Shown here in pieces: positions 24,293 to 33,386 of a stretch of 64,000 nucleotides of DNA. Positions within the stretch are counted from its first letter, which is position 1. Each line of letters opens with the position of its first letter. Both the position numbers and the translations under genes were made by a program. Where the stretch lies: NCBI GenBank assembly GCA_003565155.1, contig PXDB01000043.1, positions 1 to 64,000 on the forward strand. The letters run 5' to 3'. The notes beneath the pieces were generated by a model that saw only the letters and a list, made by a program, of their open reading frames with translations, did not search any database and was not told where the DNA came from. The DNA is from Nitriliruptoraceae bacterium. GTDB taxonomy: Bacteria; Actinomycetota; Nitriliruptoria; Nitriliruptorales; Nitriliruptoraceae.

Positions 24293-26179
24293 TCAGAAGG
24301 CCTCGGCGGCGACCTCCATCAGGGCGCCGTCCTCCTCGGCGGCGACCTGCGCGCGCAGGCCCACCTTCGGCAGGACGGAACGCGAGAAGTGGCGTGCCGC
24401 GGCGATCTTGCCGGTGTAGAAGGCGGTGTCCTTGTCGCCGGCGATCCCGGCCTCCAGCGCGTCATGGGCGACCTCTGCCTGGCGCAGCAGCAGCCAGCCG
24501 ATCATCACCTCGGCCAGCGAGGCGAGGAACGCCGTGGACTGCAGCCCGGTCTTGTAGATCTCCTGGCGCTTCGACTCGTCCATCGAGGCCATGGCGTGCT
24601 GGAGCAGCACCCCGAGGTGGGACTGCGCCGCATCGAGCGCCGTGCCGAGCCGCTCCCGCTCGTCCGCGATGGGATCGCCGTCCACCCCGGCCTTGAGGAA
24701 GGTCCGGATCTGGTCGGCGAACCAGGTCAGGGTCGCGCCCTGGTCCCGGACGATCTTGCGGAACAGCAGGTCCAGGGCCTGGATCGCCGTCGTGCCCTCG
24801 TAGAGGGTGTCGATCTTGGCGTCGCGGATGTACTGCTCGATGGGGTAGTCCTGGGTGTAGCCGGAGCCACCGAAGGTCTGGAGGCTGTGGGAGCCGAGCA
24901 GCTCGTAGGCCTTCTCCGAGCAGTAGCCCTTGACCAGGGGCAGCAGCAGGTCCTCGCGGGCGATCCAGCGGTCGTGCTCGTCGTGGTCCTCCCCACCCAG
25001 GGTGTCGGGGTGGGCGGCGAGCTGGGCCTGGTCCTGGACCCAGCCGGCGTACATCACCAGGGCGCGCATGCCCTCGGCGTGGGCCTTCTGGTCCATCAGC
25101 ATCCGGCGCACGTCCGGGTGGTTGATGATCGCCACCTTGGACGCGGTCTTGTCGGTCATCTGGGTCATGTCCGGGCCCTGGACCCGCAGCTTCGCGTACT
25201 CCAGGGCGTTGAGGTAGCCCGTGGACAGCGTGGCCATCGCCTTGGTGCCCACCATCATCCGGGCGTACTCGATCACCAGGAACATCTGCTTGATGCCCTC
25301 GTGGACGTTGCCGGCGAGGTAGCCGACGCAGGGCTCGCCGTCCTGGCCGAGGGAGAGCTCGCAGGTCGCCGAGCCCTTGATCCCCATCTTCTTCTCGAGG
25401 TTGGAGACCCGCACCCCGTTGCGCTCGCCGATCGTGCCGTCGGCGTCCACGTGCCGCTTGGGCACCAGGAACAGGCTGAGGCCCTTGGTGCCGGGCGCCG
25501 CGCCCTCCGGGCGGGCCAGCACCAGATGGAGGGTGTTGGGGTGGGTCTGGGCGTCCGCGGAGGTGATGAACCGCTTGATGCCCTCGAGGTGGTAGACGTC
25601 ACCGAGGTCGTCGTCACCCGCCGCCTCGACGAAGGTGGCCTTGGTGACCCCGGCACCGACGTCGGAGCCCGCGTCGGGCTCGGTGAGCACCATGGTGCCG
25701 CCCCACCGGTCCTCGACCAGGGGACGGCCGAAGGTCGCCTTCTGGCCCTCGGTCCCGATCTGGTCGACGATGGAGGCCATCAGCGCACCGATGGGCCACA
25801 GGCTGGCGGTGGCGTGCCCGCCGGCCAGCAGCTCCGTGCCCGCCCACCGGATCGTGGGCGGTGCCCCGAACCCGCCGAGGTGGGTGGGCAGCGGCATCAG
25901 GTGCCAGCCGGCGTCGTAGAAGGCCTCCAGGGCCCGGTTGAGCTCCTCCGGGACGGTGACGTCGCCCTCGGGCGAGAGTCCGAGCGGCTCACGGTCGGTG
26001 GCGACGAAGGAGTCGGCCCACACGGACTCGCGGCTGAAGCGCTCGAGTTCGCTGAGCAGCATCCGTGCCTGCTCGCCGTCAACGGCCTCGAAGGGGCCGG
26101 TCCCGAAGTAGGTGTCGGCACCGAGCACCTCGAAGAGGTTGAACTCGATGTCGCGGAGGTTGCTCTTGAAGTGGCTCAT
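24293..26179 (-). CDS. Acyl-CoA dehydrogenase, FadE5-like long form
   Basis: A 628-residue FAD-dependent dehydrogenase of the larger FadE5-type group, probably of broad chain-length specificity. It has the substrate/FAD loop VLTEPDAGSDVG, FITSADAQTH, the Arg/Gln FAD-contact region FGGSGYTQDYP, and catalytic glutamate in LYEGTTAIQ. An extra C-terminal helical domain (about 470-628) distinguishes this group. ATG 26179 follows GGGAG closely. It is divergent from a TetR regulator with inverted repeats between them, so local repression by that regulator, perhaps relieved by acyl-CoA, is likely. Confidence 0.93.
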   Translation of the reverse strand: MSHFKSNLRDIEFNLFEVLGADTYFGTGPFEAVDGEQARMLLSELERFSRESVWADSFVATDREPLGLSPEGDVTVPEELNRALEAFYDAGWHLMPLPTHLGGFGAPPTIRWAGTELLAGGHATASLWPIGALMASIVDQIGTEGQKATFGRPLVEDRWGGTMVLTEPDAGSDVGAGVTKATFVEAAGDDDLGDVYHLEGIKRFITSADAQTHPNTLHLVLARPEGAAPGTKGLSLFLVPKRHVDADGTIGERNGVRVSNLEKKMGIKGSATCELSLGQDGEPCVGYLAGNVHEGIKQMFLVIEYARMMVGTKAMATLSTGYLNALEYAKLRVQGPDMTQMTDKTASKVAIINHPDVRRMLMDQKAHAEGMRALVMYAGWVQDQAQLAAHPDTLGGEDHDEHDRWIAREDLLLPLVKGYCSEKAYELLGSHSLQTFGGSGYTQDYPIEQYIRDAKIDTLYEGTTAIQALDLLFRKIVRDQGATLTWFADQIRTFLKAGVDGDPIADERERLGTALDAAQSHLGVLLQHAMASMDESKRQEIYKTGLQSTAFLASLAEVMIGWLLLRQAEVAHDALEAGIAGDKDTAFYTGKIAAARHFSRSVLPKVGLRAQVAAEEDGALMEVAAEAF

Positions 26180-26315
26180 CGCGTCTCCCTCGATCTGCCG
26201 CACGGCTCCCGCTGGGTGGGGGCTCCCTCCACACCGTCCACGGCACCCCGATCGGCGGCTCCTTGCGGGCGAGCCCGTGGGGGCCCGTTGCGGGAACGCC
26301 GAACCTGGAGTGGAT

Positions 26316-26360
26316 GTTCCATCTTGGAACGTGTGCTACATATTGGAGCGTCCGCTCAAT
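26316..26360. promoter_or_regulatory. Two adjacent inverted repeats, putative TetR operators
   Basis: GTTCCA-TCT-TGGAAC (26316-26330) is a perfect 6-bp inverted repeat. ATTGGAGCG-TC-CGCTCAAT (26342-26360) is an imperfect one with one extra G. They share the half-site TTGGA(A/G)CGT as direct repeats. They lie in the AT-richer centre of the 287-bp spacer between the divergent FadE5-like and TetR genes, where overlapping promoters would be expected. Confidence 0.55.
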
Positions 26361-26466
26361 TTCTGCAAACTGGCGCGATCACCGTGCGCACGCCGATGAC
26401 CGCTAGTTTCCGCGCTGGTGCCGCCGGCACCAGTGGCGAAGGACCCGTCGCAGGAGGAGGTGTGGC

Positions 26467-27036
26467 ATGGGGCGCTACCGCGTCGGGCTCGAGACCCGCG
26501 AACGCATCCTGTCGGCCACGCGCCGCCTCCTCGCCGAGGTCGGCATCGAGGGCGTGACGCTGAAGGCGATCACCGCCAACGCCCGGGTCGGTGCCGGCAG
26601 CTTCTACAACCTGTTCTCCTCCAAGGACGACGCGGTCTTCGAGGTGGTCCGCGAGGCCATCGAGGCGGTCGACCCCGACCCCGCCGGTGCGGGCACCGAC
26701 AGCCTCGAGGACCTCGTCGACGCCTTCGTCGCCTTCATGACCGGTTCCTCACCGATCGCCCGCATCTACCTCCAGCTGGCCGGCCGGGGCCTGACCGACC
26801 CGGTGGTCGCGGCGCGGGTCCTGCGCAGCCACCGTCGCCGGGTCGAGCGGTTCGCCGACGCGTGGCAGCGTGAGGATCCGGAACTCGCCCCGAGCGAGGC
26901 GACCGCACGCGCCGAGGTGATGCTCGGGGCGCTCACCGGGCTCGGCATGACCGCGCTGATCGACCCGGGCTTCGACATGCGCCGTCACGCCCTGGCCCTC
27001 CTGCCCGACGCCGCACGTCTGCGCGCGACGCGCTGA
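26467..27036 (+). CDS. TetR/AcrR family transcriptional regulator
   Basis: A 189-residue TetR-type repressor. The N-terminal helix-turn-helix spans about residues 8-55, with RERILSATRRLLAEVGIEGVTL and VGAGSFYNLFSSKDD as the recognition region. The ligand-binding domain carries no recognisable signature. ATG 26467 follows AGGAGGAGG. It is divergent from the FadE5-like gene and precedes a thioesterase by 11 bases, so it probably controls an acyl-CoA regulon, including itself. Confidence 0.9.
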   Translation: MGRYRVGLETRERILSATRRLLAEVGIEGVTLKAITANARVGAGSFYNLFSSKDDAVFEVVREAIEAVDPDPAGAGTDSLEDLVDAFVAFMTGSSPIARIYLQLAGRGLTDPVVAARVLRSHRRRVERFADAWQREDPELAPSEATARAEVMLGALTGLGMTALIDPGFDMRRHALALLPDAARLRATR

Positions 27037-27047
27037 GCCCGGACGGC

Positions 27048-27737
27048 GTGCAGGTGGAACAGGGGGCGTCCTCGCCGGGTGACGGAGCGGCTCCGCGCCC
27101 CGATGACGGTGACGCGGGCATCGACGGGCCCCGGGAGCGCGCGGCGGCAGCGGTCCGCGCCCTCGGTCACGCCCTGCTCGCCCACGACGTCGATGCACGC
27201 CTGCTGGAGCAGGTCGCGGCCGAGCTGCCCGCCCTGACACGGCAGGCCGAGCGGGCCGGGCCACGCCACCGCGACGTGACCACCTTGACGGAGCGGATGT
27301 TCGGTCGCGCCATCGGCGACCGCGAGCCGGTGGTGCACTTCGACGAGTGCGTGGTCTGCGGCCCCTGGAACCCGCTCGGGGTCGGGATCGAGGTCGAGCG
27401 TGACGGGGACGCGGTGGCGGCCGCGGTCGTGCTCGGGCACGCCTTCGAGGGCGGTCCCGGCATGGCGCACGGTGGGGTCGTGGCGGCGCTGTTCGACGAT
27501 CTGCTGGGCTACCTGCTCACGGTCCACCGGTTCCCGGCCTTCACCGGTGCGCTGACCGTGCGCTACCACCGCCCGACACCGGTGGAACGCCGGCTGGAAC
27601 TGCGTGGACGGGTGGTCGGGCGCGATCAGCGCCATCTCCACACCGTGGGCGAGATCCGGGTGGACGGTCTGGTGGTCGCGACCGCCGAGGCCACCTTCGT
27701 GCGGATCGACGCGGCACGCCTGGCGGCTGACAGCTGA
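27048..27737 (+). CDS. PaaI-type hotdog thioesterase with N-terminal extension
   Basis: A 229-residue protein whose C-terminal 135 residues form a hotdog fold: HFDECVVCGPWNPLG, MAHGGVVAALFDDLLG (the catalytic HGG helix) and ALTVRYHRPTPV. The first 90 residues are helical and Ala/Arg-rich without a known domain. The GTG start lies 11 bases after the TetR stop with a poor ribosome site; a later start cannot be excluded. It likely hydrolyses acyl-CoA; DECVVCG is typical of the Them4/PaaI-like branch. Coexpression with the TetR gene is probable. Confidence 0.8.
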   Translation: MQVEQGASSPGDGAAPRPDDGDAGIDGPRERAAAAVRALGHALLAHDVDARLLEQVAAELPALTRQAERAGPRHRDVTTLTERMFGRAIGDREPVVHFDECVVCGPWNPLGVGIEVERDGDAVAAAVVLGHAFEGGPGMAHGGVVAALFDDLLGYLLTVHRFPAFTGALTVRYHRPTPVERRLELRGRVVGRDQRHLHTVGEIRVDGLVVATAEATFVRIDAARLAADS

Positions 27738-27844
27738 CACCGCAGGACCTCCGCCCCTGGCGCACGGAGCAGGGCATCGCCGCACTCGAGCCGCTCGCGC
27801 CCCTCGGGCCGCTGCGCCCCTGATCCCGCCAGCGCTCCGGGCGG

Positions 27845-28330
27845 TCAGTCGATCACCGGGAGCCCGCCTTCGGGCCCGCGCTTGGGGTCGAAGGTGGCGA
27901 ACACGTCACCGACCCCTGGGAGGGCGTCCACGGCGTGCTGGAGGGGGTGGAGGAAGGGCAGGGCGGTCGGATCGAGTTCCTCGTCGCTGACGAAACCCGC
28001 GAGCCCCCCGTCGGCGGTGAAGCGGGAGGCGGTCAGGTGCGGCGCGTGGCGACGGGCGCCGTAGATGACCACCGCCGCGTCGGCATCGTCGACCTCCGCC
28101 TCCGCCACGAAACCCCAACAGGGGATGGCCTGGGCGGTGATGAGGTCCTCGGCGAGCTGTGCGAGGACCGCGTGCCGTGCCGGGTCCTCCTCGGGGAGCT
28201 CCGGCAGGGTCACCAGCTGGGTGCGTTGCGGTCCGGGAAGCACCACGGTCGGGGGCAGCGGCCGCCCACGGGAACGCACCAGGTCGTCGGCGGCCTCCTG
28301 ACAGACGAACCGCAGCTCCTCGAACTGCAC
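27845..28330 (-). CDS. Conserved hypothetical protein
   Basis: A 161-residue soluble protein that I cannot place in a family. It starts at GTG 28330 with GAGG upstream. The sequence is well behaved, with codon bias like its neighbours, a helical N-terminus (FEELRFVCQEAADDLV), a central beta-rich section (CWGFVAEAEV, AAVVIYGA), and a Gly/Pro-rich end. No signal peptide or membrane segment. It reads away from ilvD's 3' end, 78 bases beyond it on the same strand, so it may be cotranscribed after ilvD. Confidence 0.65.
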   Translation of the reverse strand: MQFEELRFVCQEAADDLVRSRGRPLPPTVVLPGPQRTQLVTLPELPEEDPARHAVLAQLAEDLITAQAIPCWGFVAEAEVDDADAAVVIYGARRHAPHLTASRFTADGGLAGFVSDEELDPTALPFLHPLQHAVDALPGVGDVFATFDPKRGPEGGLPVID

Positions 28331-28408
28331 GGTGACCTCACTGCGCCGGCGGGCTGACGCCCATCCCGCCGGACGGGCGTGTGCCGCCGGCAGGCTACCG
28401 ACACCGCG

Positions 28409-30115
28409 TCACAGCGAGGTGGTGGCGCCGTCGGCCGCCGAGCCGACCGTGCGGGCGTACTTCCACAGCACACCACGGGTGTAGCGCGGAGGGAGCGGCT
28501 GGAACGTCGCACGCCGCTCGGCCAGCACCTCCTCGTCGACCTGCAGCTCCATCGTGCGGGAGTGGACGTCGATGCGGATCGGGTCGCCGTCGACGACCAG
28601 GGCGATCGGACCACCGTCGGTGGCCTCCGGCGCCACGTGGCCGATGGAGAAGCCGTGGGTGGCGCCAGAGAAGCGCCCGTCGGTCAGCAGGGCGACGCTG
28701 CTGCCGAGGCCCGCCCCCTTGACCGCGGAGGTGACCGCGAGCATCTCGCGCATCCCCGGGCCGCCCTTGGGGCCCTCGTAGCGGATCACGATCACGTCAC
28801 CGTCCACGATCCGACCGGTCAGCACGGCCTCCATCGCCGCCTGTTCGCCGTCGAAGACCCGGGCCGGCCCCTCGAAGGTCATCTGGTCCTCGCTGAGGCC
28901 GGCGATCTTGACCACGGCCCCCTCCGGCGCCAGCGAGCCGCGGAGGATCGCCAGGCCGCCGTGGTCGTGGATCGGGTCGGTCAGGGGGTGCACCACCTCG
29001 CCGTCGGGGCTCGGCGCGTCGAGCAGGTCGAGCTCCTCCGCCATGGTGCGGCCGGTGACCGTGCGCGCGTCGCCGTGGAGGTGTCCTGCCTCGAGGAGCG
29101 CGCGGAGCACCACCGGCACCCCGCCGATGCGGTCGAGGTCGGTCATCACGTACCGACCGGCGGGCTTGGTGTCGGCGATGTGGGGGACGCGTCGCCCGAT
29201 GCGATCGAAGTCCTCGAGGTGGAGCTCCACCTCGGCTTCGCGGGCGATGGCCATCAGGTGCAGGACCGCGTTGGTGGACCCGCCGACCGCCATCACCACG
29301 GCGATCGCGTTCTCAAGGGCCGCACGGGTGACGATGTCGCGGGCGGTCAGCCCCTGCTCGAGCAGGTGCACCACCGCGGCGCCGGAGCGTCGGGCGAACC
29401 CGTCACGGCGGGCATCGGTGGCGGGTGCGGTCGACGAGCCCGGCAGCGCCAGGCCCAGCGCCTCGATGGCGGAGGCCATGGTGTTGGCCGTGAACATGCC
29501 CCCGCAGGAGCCCTCGGTCGGGCAGGCGGCACGTTCGATCGCGGCCAGCTCGTCGTCGTCGATGGTCCCGCGACCGCGCGCGCCCACCGCCTCGAACACC
29601 TCCTGGATCGTGATGTCCCGGCCGTCGTGGTGGCCCGGCAGGATCGATCCGCCGTACAGGAAGGTGCTGGCCACATCCAGGCGGACGGCGGCCATCACCA
29701 TGCCCGGCAGGGACTTGTCGCACCCGGCGAAGGTGACCATGCCGTCGAGGCGTTCGGCGTGCATCACCGTCTCCACGGAGTCGGCGATGACCTCCCGGGA
29801 CACCAGGGAGGCGCGCATGCCCTCGTGGCCCATGGCGATGCCGTCGGACACCGCGATGGTGTTGAACTCGATCGGGAAGCCGCCGGCCTCGCGCACCCCC
29901 TCCTTGGCCTGCTTGGCGAGACGGTCCAGGGGCAGGTTGCAGGGGGTGACCTCGTTCCAGGAGGAGGCCACACCGATCTGCGGTTTCGCCCAGTCCTCGT
30001 CACCCATCCCGATGGCGCGGAGCATCGCCCGGGCCGGGGCGCGCTCGTAGCCGTCGGTGACGTCGCGGCTGCGCGGCTTGAGGTCCGGACGGGTGCGGTC
30101 TTCTCGCTCAGCCAT
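28409..30115 (-). CDS. ilvD: Dihydroxy-acid dehydratase
   Basis: Converts 2,3-dihydroxy-isovalerate or -methylvalerate to the 2-oxoacid in valine and isoleucine synthesis, also feeding pantothenate and leucine. At 568 residues it matches the family. Cluster cysteines are visible in [17 protein letters not shown] and [14 protein letters not shown], consistent with an IlvD-type iron-sulfur enzyme. ATG 30115 has GAGGAG eight bases upstream. No other ilv genes are in the window. Sugar-acid dehydratases of the Edd/IlvD family are a less likely alternative. Confidence 0.93.
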   Translation of the reverse strand: MAEREDRTRPDLKPRSRDVTDGYERAPARAMLRAIGMGDEDWAKPQIGVASSWNEVTPCNLPLDRLAKQAKEGVREAGGFPIEFNTIAVSDGIAMGHEGMRASLVSREVIADSVETVMHAERLDGMVTFAGCDKSLPGMVMAAVRLDVASTFLYGGSILPGHHDGRDITIQEVFEAVGARGRGTIDDDELAAIERAACPTEGSCGGMFTANTMASAIEALGLALPGSSTAPATDARRDGFARRSGAAVVHLLEQGLTARDIVTRAALENAIAVVMAVGGSTNAVLHLMAIAREAEVELHLEDFDRIGRRVPHIADTKPAGRYVMTDLDRIGGVPVVLRALLEAGHLHGDARTVTGRTMAEELDLLDAPSPDGEVVHPLTDPIHDHGGLAILRGSLAPEGAVVKIAGLSEDQMTFEGPARVFDGEQAAMEAVLTGRIVDGDVIVIRYEGPKGGPGMREMLAVTSAVKGAGLGSSVALLTDGRFSGATHGFSIGHVAPEATDGGPIALVVDGDPIRIDVHSRTMELQVDEEVLAERRATFQPLPPRYTRGVLWKYARTVGSAADGATTSL

Positions 30116-30279
30116 CGGGGTGGCTCCTCGCGGTGCGTTCGGAAGGGTCGGTGGAGGTGACCATAGGGCGCCGACGGTACGGCAGGATCGGCCTCCTGCG
30201 CCCGGGATCGTCGGCTATCGTCACCTCACGCTCCGGTGCGAGCCGGGTTGTCTCCCGAGCCATCGCTAGGTCAGGTGCC

Positions 30280-31650
30280 ATGTCCGGTCCGACAGGTCCT
30301 GCGGGCTCGCCGCCAGGAGGGTGGTCGCCACCTCCGCCTCCACCCCGGAGCGGAGGCGGCAGCCGCGGTCAGGTCTGGCTGATCGCCGGGCTCGGCTCGG
30401 CGTCGGTCGTCATGCTCACCGTCATCGCGATCCTGCTCCTCGACGGGAACGGCGAAGATGGCGAACCAGTCGCCGTCGCAGGCGTGGAACTCGACGCCGG
30501 GGACGCGGCTGACGATCCCGACGAAGCACCGGTACTCGGCACGCAGGAACGCGGTAAACACCTCGGGGACGCGGCTGACGATCCCGACAAAGCACCGGTA
30601 CTCAGCCCGCAGGAACTCGGTGAACGCTTCGGAGATGCGGTCTGGCGGGTCGATGTGGATGGCTGCGGTCTCACCGGATCAGGGACCGCCTTCGCGATCG
30701 ACGCGAACCTGTTCGTGACCAACGCCCACGTCGTAGAGGTCGACCCGTCACCGCAACTGACGTCCCGTCACGACGAGACCATGGCTGGCGAGGTCATCGG
30801 GATCCGTGACTGGCCGGACCTCGCCCTGATCCGGGTCGATGCACCGGTCGAGACCACCCTCGAGTGGGCGGTCACCGAGGATCTGGTCGAGGGACAGCCG
30901 CTGACCGCGCTGAGCTATCCGACGCCGCTGCTGCGGTTCTCCGTCGCACCGGGCACGTTGCTGTCCTTCAAGGAAGAGGCAGGACAGCGGGTCGCGCTCG
31001 CCTCGGACGAGATCACCGACTTCGGCAGCAGCGGCGGACCGCTGCTCGACGCCCGAGGCCGTGTCGCCGGCGTGATCACGGAGTTCGCCGACGGTGACGG
31101 ACGCCAACTGGTCGGGCTGAGCTACACCCACGCGTTCCTCCAGCAGGCTCTCGAGGACATGGTGGCCAACCCAACGTCGGTGACCGCGGACTGCGCACGT
31201 GTCGGGGCACCGGACCTGCCGGAGGAGTGGGCCGGGCTCGACGACGGGTTGGGCGACGCGGACGAGTACGGCGACGACCCGGACCTCGACCTGTTCTGGG
31301 ATGCCTGCGAGCTCGGCGAGATGGTCTCCTGCGACGACCTCTTCCGCTACAGCCCCCTCGGCACGGAGTACGAGCGGTTCGGCGACACCTGCGGCGATCG
31401 CCAGCCGACCGGCACGGGCGTGTGGTGCGTCGATCTCGAGACGGGCGGTGAGGCGTCCGGTTCCGACGCTGGTGGCTACGGGAGTGACAGCGCCCTCGAC
31501 GCGTTGTGGGATGCGTGCGCCGAGGGTGACTGGGACAGCTGCGACCAGCTCTACCTCGAGAGCCCCCTCGACTCGGCGTACGAGCGGTTCGGCGATACCT
31601 GCGGCGATCGCAACGAGCCGGCGGGATGGTGCACCGACGTCCACGGGTGA
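30280..31650 (+). CDS. Membrane-anchored trypsin-like serine protease with C-terminal Cys modules
   Basis: A 456-residue protein with a Pro/Gly-rich cytoplasmic start, one transmembrane segment near residues 30-52, an acidic stalk, then an S1 (HtrA/Rv3671c-like) protease domain. The triad is His in VTNAHVVE, Asp in DLALIRVD and Ser in FGSSGGPLL. Two copies of a roughly 48-residue module follow, each with four cysteines: WDACELGEMVSCDDL...FGDTCGDR...WC. ATG 30280 gives this layout; the track start adds 49 shadow residues. The stalk contains an exact-frame 66-bp duplication. It is divergent from ilvD. Likely acts outside the membrane in envelope quality control. Confidence 0.85.
   Translation: MSGPTGPAGSPPGGWSPPPPPPRSGGGSRGQVWLIAGLGSASVVMLTVIAILLLDGNGEDGEPVAVAGVELDAGDAADDPDEAPVLGTQERGKHLGDAADDPDKAPVLSPQELGERFGDAVWRVDVDGCGLTGSGTAFAIDANLFVTNAHVVEVDPSPQLTSRHDETMAGEVIGIRDWPDLALIRVDAPVETTLEWAVTEDLVEGQPLTALSYPTPLLRFSVAPGTLLSFKEEAGQRVALASDEITDFGSSGGPLLDARGRVAGVITEFADGDGRQLVGLSYTHAFLQQALEDMVANPTSVTADCARVGAPDLPEEWAGLDDGLGDADEYGDDPDLDLFWDACELGEMVSCDDLFRYSPLGTEYERFGDTCGDRQPTGTGVWCVDLETGGEASGSDAGGYGSDSALDALWDACAEGDWDSCDQLYLESPLDSAYERFGDTCGDRNEPAGWCTDVHG
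30499..30630 (+). repeat. 66-bp in-frame tandem duplication in protease stalk
   Basis: Units 30499-30564 and 30565-30630 are nearly identical and encode GDAADDP(D/K)-APVL plus about ten more residues, 22 residues each. The next bases begin a third unit (GDAVW) that then diverges. The few differences indicate a recent duplication lengthening the stalk between membrane and protease domain. Confidence 0.85.
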
Positions 31651-31825
31651 TCGCGACCCCTGCGAGCGTGGAGGTCGTGACCGTCGCGCTGGCTGAAGGT
31701 CCCGGCGGCTGACCCCTGACCATGTCCCACCGCTGGCGTAGCGATCCGAACCCCGGCGTGGCGAAGCGCTGACACGCCGCTGCAGGGACTAGCGTGCCGG
31801 CCCGACGGACGAGCAGGAGATCAGC

Positions 31826-32329
31826 GTGGCGGAGCTACCCGGCGACGGTGACGGCGCGATGGCGGCGGCGCTGTCGCGCCTCGAGGCCGGCGAGACCCTG
31901 GCCGCCGCCGACCTCGAGGGCCTGTTCGCCCTCGGCGAGGACGGCTTCGGCACCACGACCCTGGGGCTCGTCTGGGACCGGATCTCCCTGGAGGCGACCC
32001 GCGCGTACCTCGACATCGACGAGCGCCACCTCCAGCCCTACGGCATCGTCCACGGCGGGGTGTGGTGCGCGGTCGTGGAGTCGTTGGCATCGGTGTCGGG
32101 GGCGATACGGGTCGCCGGGTCCGGGCGCTTCGTCGTCGGTGTGAGCAACGCCACCGACTTCCTGCGCAGTCACCGGCAGGGCCGGATCGAGGCGGTCGCC
32201 ACCCCGATCCACGTCGGCAGGAGCCAGCAGCTCTGGCAGGTCGTCCTGACCCGTGCCAGTGACGGCGTCCAGGTCGCCCGCGGCCAGGTCCGCCTCGCCA
32301 ACATCGATCCGGGCCAGGTCACCACCTGA
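31826..32329 (+). CDS. PaaI family thioesterase
   Basis: A 167-residue hotdog protein. The core reads HLQPYGIVHGGVWCAVVESLAS, with the HGG helix and a downstream Glu as probable base, then VGVSNATDFLRSH. GTG 31826 has AGGAG at a good distance. Members hydrolyse acyl-CoAs, including aromatic ones in the phenylacetate and menaquinone pathways; no such cluster is present. The LLM oxidoreductase follows after 46 bases. Confidence 0.85.
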   Translation: MAELPGDGDGAMAAALSRLEAGETLAAADLEGLFALGEDGFGTTTLGLVWDRISLEATRAYLDIDERHLQPYGIVHGGVWCAVVESLASVSGAIRVAGSGRFVVGVSNATDFLRSHRQGRIEAVATPIHVGRSQQLWQVVLTRASDGVQVARGQVRLANIDPGQVTT

Positions 32330-32375
32330 GCCCCGCCTGCGGACACCGCGGCCAGCCGCGGCGAGAGGAGCCACG

Positions 32376-33386
32376 ATGCAGCTCGACGAGATGACCTACG
32401 GCCACCCGCTCTCAGAGACCGCGACGGTCGTGGAACGGGCGCGTGACCGCGGGTTCGACGGCTGGTTCGTCTCGGAGACCGTGCACGACCCGTTCCTGGC
32501 CGCGGCGGTCGCCGGGCAGGTCTCGGGCGGGATGCAGGTGGGCACTGCGATCGCCGTGGCCTTCCCCCGCAGCCCCATGCACGTCGCCTACGCCGCCCAC
32601 GATCTGCAGGCGCTGACCGGCGGACGGTTCGTGCTCGGGCTCGGGTCGCAGATCAAGCCCCACATCGAGAAGCGCTTCTCCACGGAGTGGTCGCGGCCCG
32701 CGGCACGGATGCGGGAGTACGTGCTGGCGTTGCGGGCCATCTGGCAGGCGTGGCGGACGGGGGAGCGCCTCAACGTCCGCGGGGAGTTCTACCGTCACAC
32801 CCTCATGACGCCCTTCTTCACGCCCGAGGACCACGGGCATGGCGACGCGGACGTCTGGCTGGCCGCCGTCGGCCCGCTGATGACCCGGGTCACCGGCGAG
32901 GTGGCGGACGGGCTGCTCGCCCACGGCTTCACCACGGCCCGCTACCTCGCCGAGGTCACCCTGCCCAACCTGCTCGAGGGCGCGGAGGCGGCCGGCCGCT
33001 CCCGGGACGACCTCGAGGTGGTCCTGCCGGCGTTCGTGGTCAGCGGACGTGACGACGCGTCGCGGGCCGCCAGCGAGGCGATGGTCCGCGGCCAGCTGGC
33101 GTTCTACGGCTCCACGCCGGCGTACAAGCCGGTCCTGGACCTGCACGGCTGGGGTGAGCTGCACACCCGCCTGCACAACGCCTCCCTGGAGAACCGGTGG
33201 GAGGAGATGCCCTCGATGATCCCCACCGAGGTCCTGGAGACCTTCGCGGTGGTGGCCGAACCCGACGAGGTCGGCGAGGCGGTCGCCGAGCGCTACGCAG
33301 GGCTCGTCGATCGGGTCAGCGTGTCCAGCGCACAACTCGACGATCACGCGCTCGCCCGCACCCGCGATGCGCTCGGCGCGGGCTGA
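32376..33386 (+). CDS. F420-dependent LLM-class oxidoreductase
   Basis: A luciferase-like monooxygenase-family protein of 336 residues with a TIM-barrel fold. GFDGWFVSETVHDPF, GTAIAVAFPRSPM and LTGGRFVLGLGSQIKPH match actinobacterial F420-dependent members (TIGR03617-like). The cofactor is inferred from family and lineage rather than a unique residue. ATG 32376 follows GAGAGGAG. The end overlaps the DMT transporter's tracked start by 20 bases. Substrate unknown. Confidence 0.87.
   Translation: MQLDEMTYGHPLSETATVVERARDRGFDGWFVSETVHDPFLAAAVAGQVSGGMQVGTAIAVAFPRSPMHVAYAAHDLQALTGGRFVLGLGSQIKPHIEKRFSTEWSRPAARMREYVLALRAIWQAWRTGERLNVRGEFYRHTLMTPFFTPEDHGHGDADVWLAAVGPLMTRVTGEVADGLLAHGFTTARYLAEVTLPNLLEGAEAAGRSRDDLEVVLPAFVVSGRDDASRAASEAMVRGQLAFYGSTPAYKPVLDLHGWGELHTRLHNASLENRWEEMPSMIPTEVLETFAVVAEPDEVGEAVAERYAGLVDRVSVSSAQLDDHALARTRDALGAG

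Noticed and set aside
24389-26557. 722-residue plus-strand ORF antisense to the FadE5-like gene
   Set aside because: Composition is His/Gly/Arg/Val-rich shadow sequence; the minus strand is unambiguous acyl-CoA dehydrogenase.
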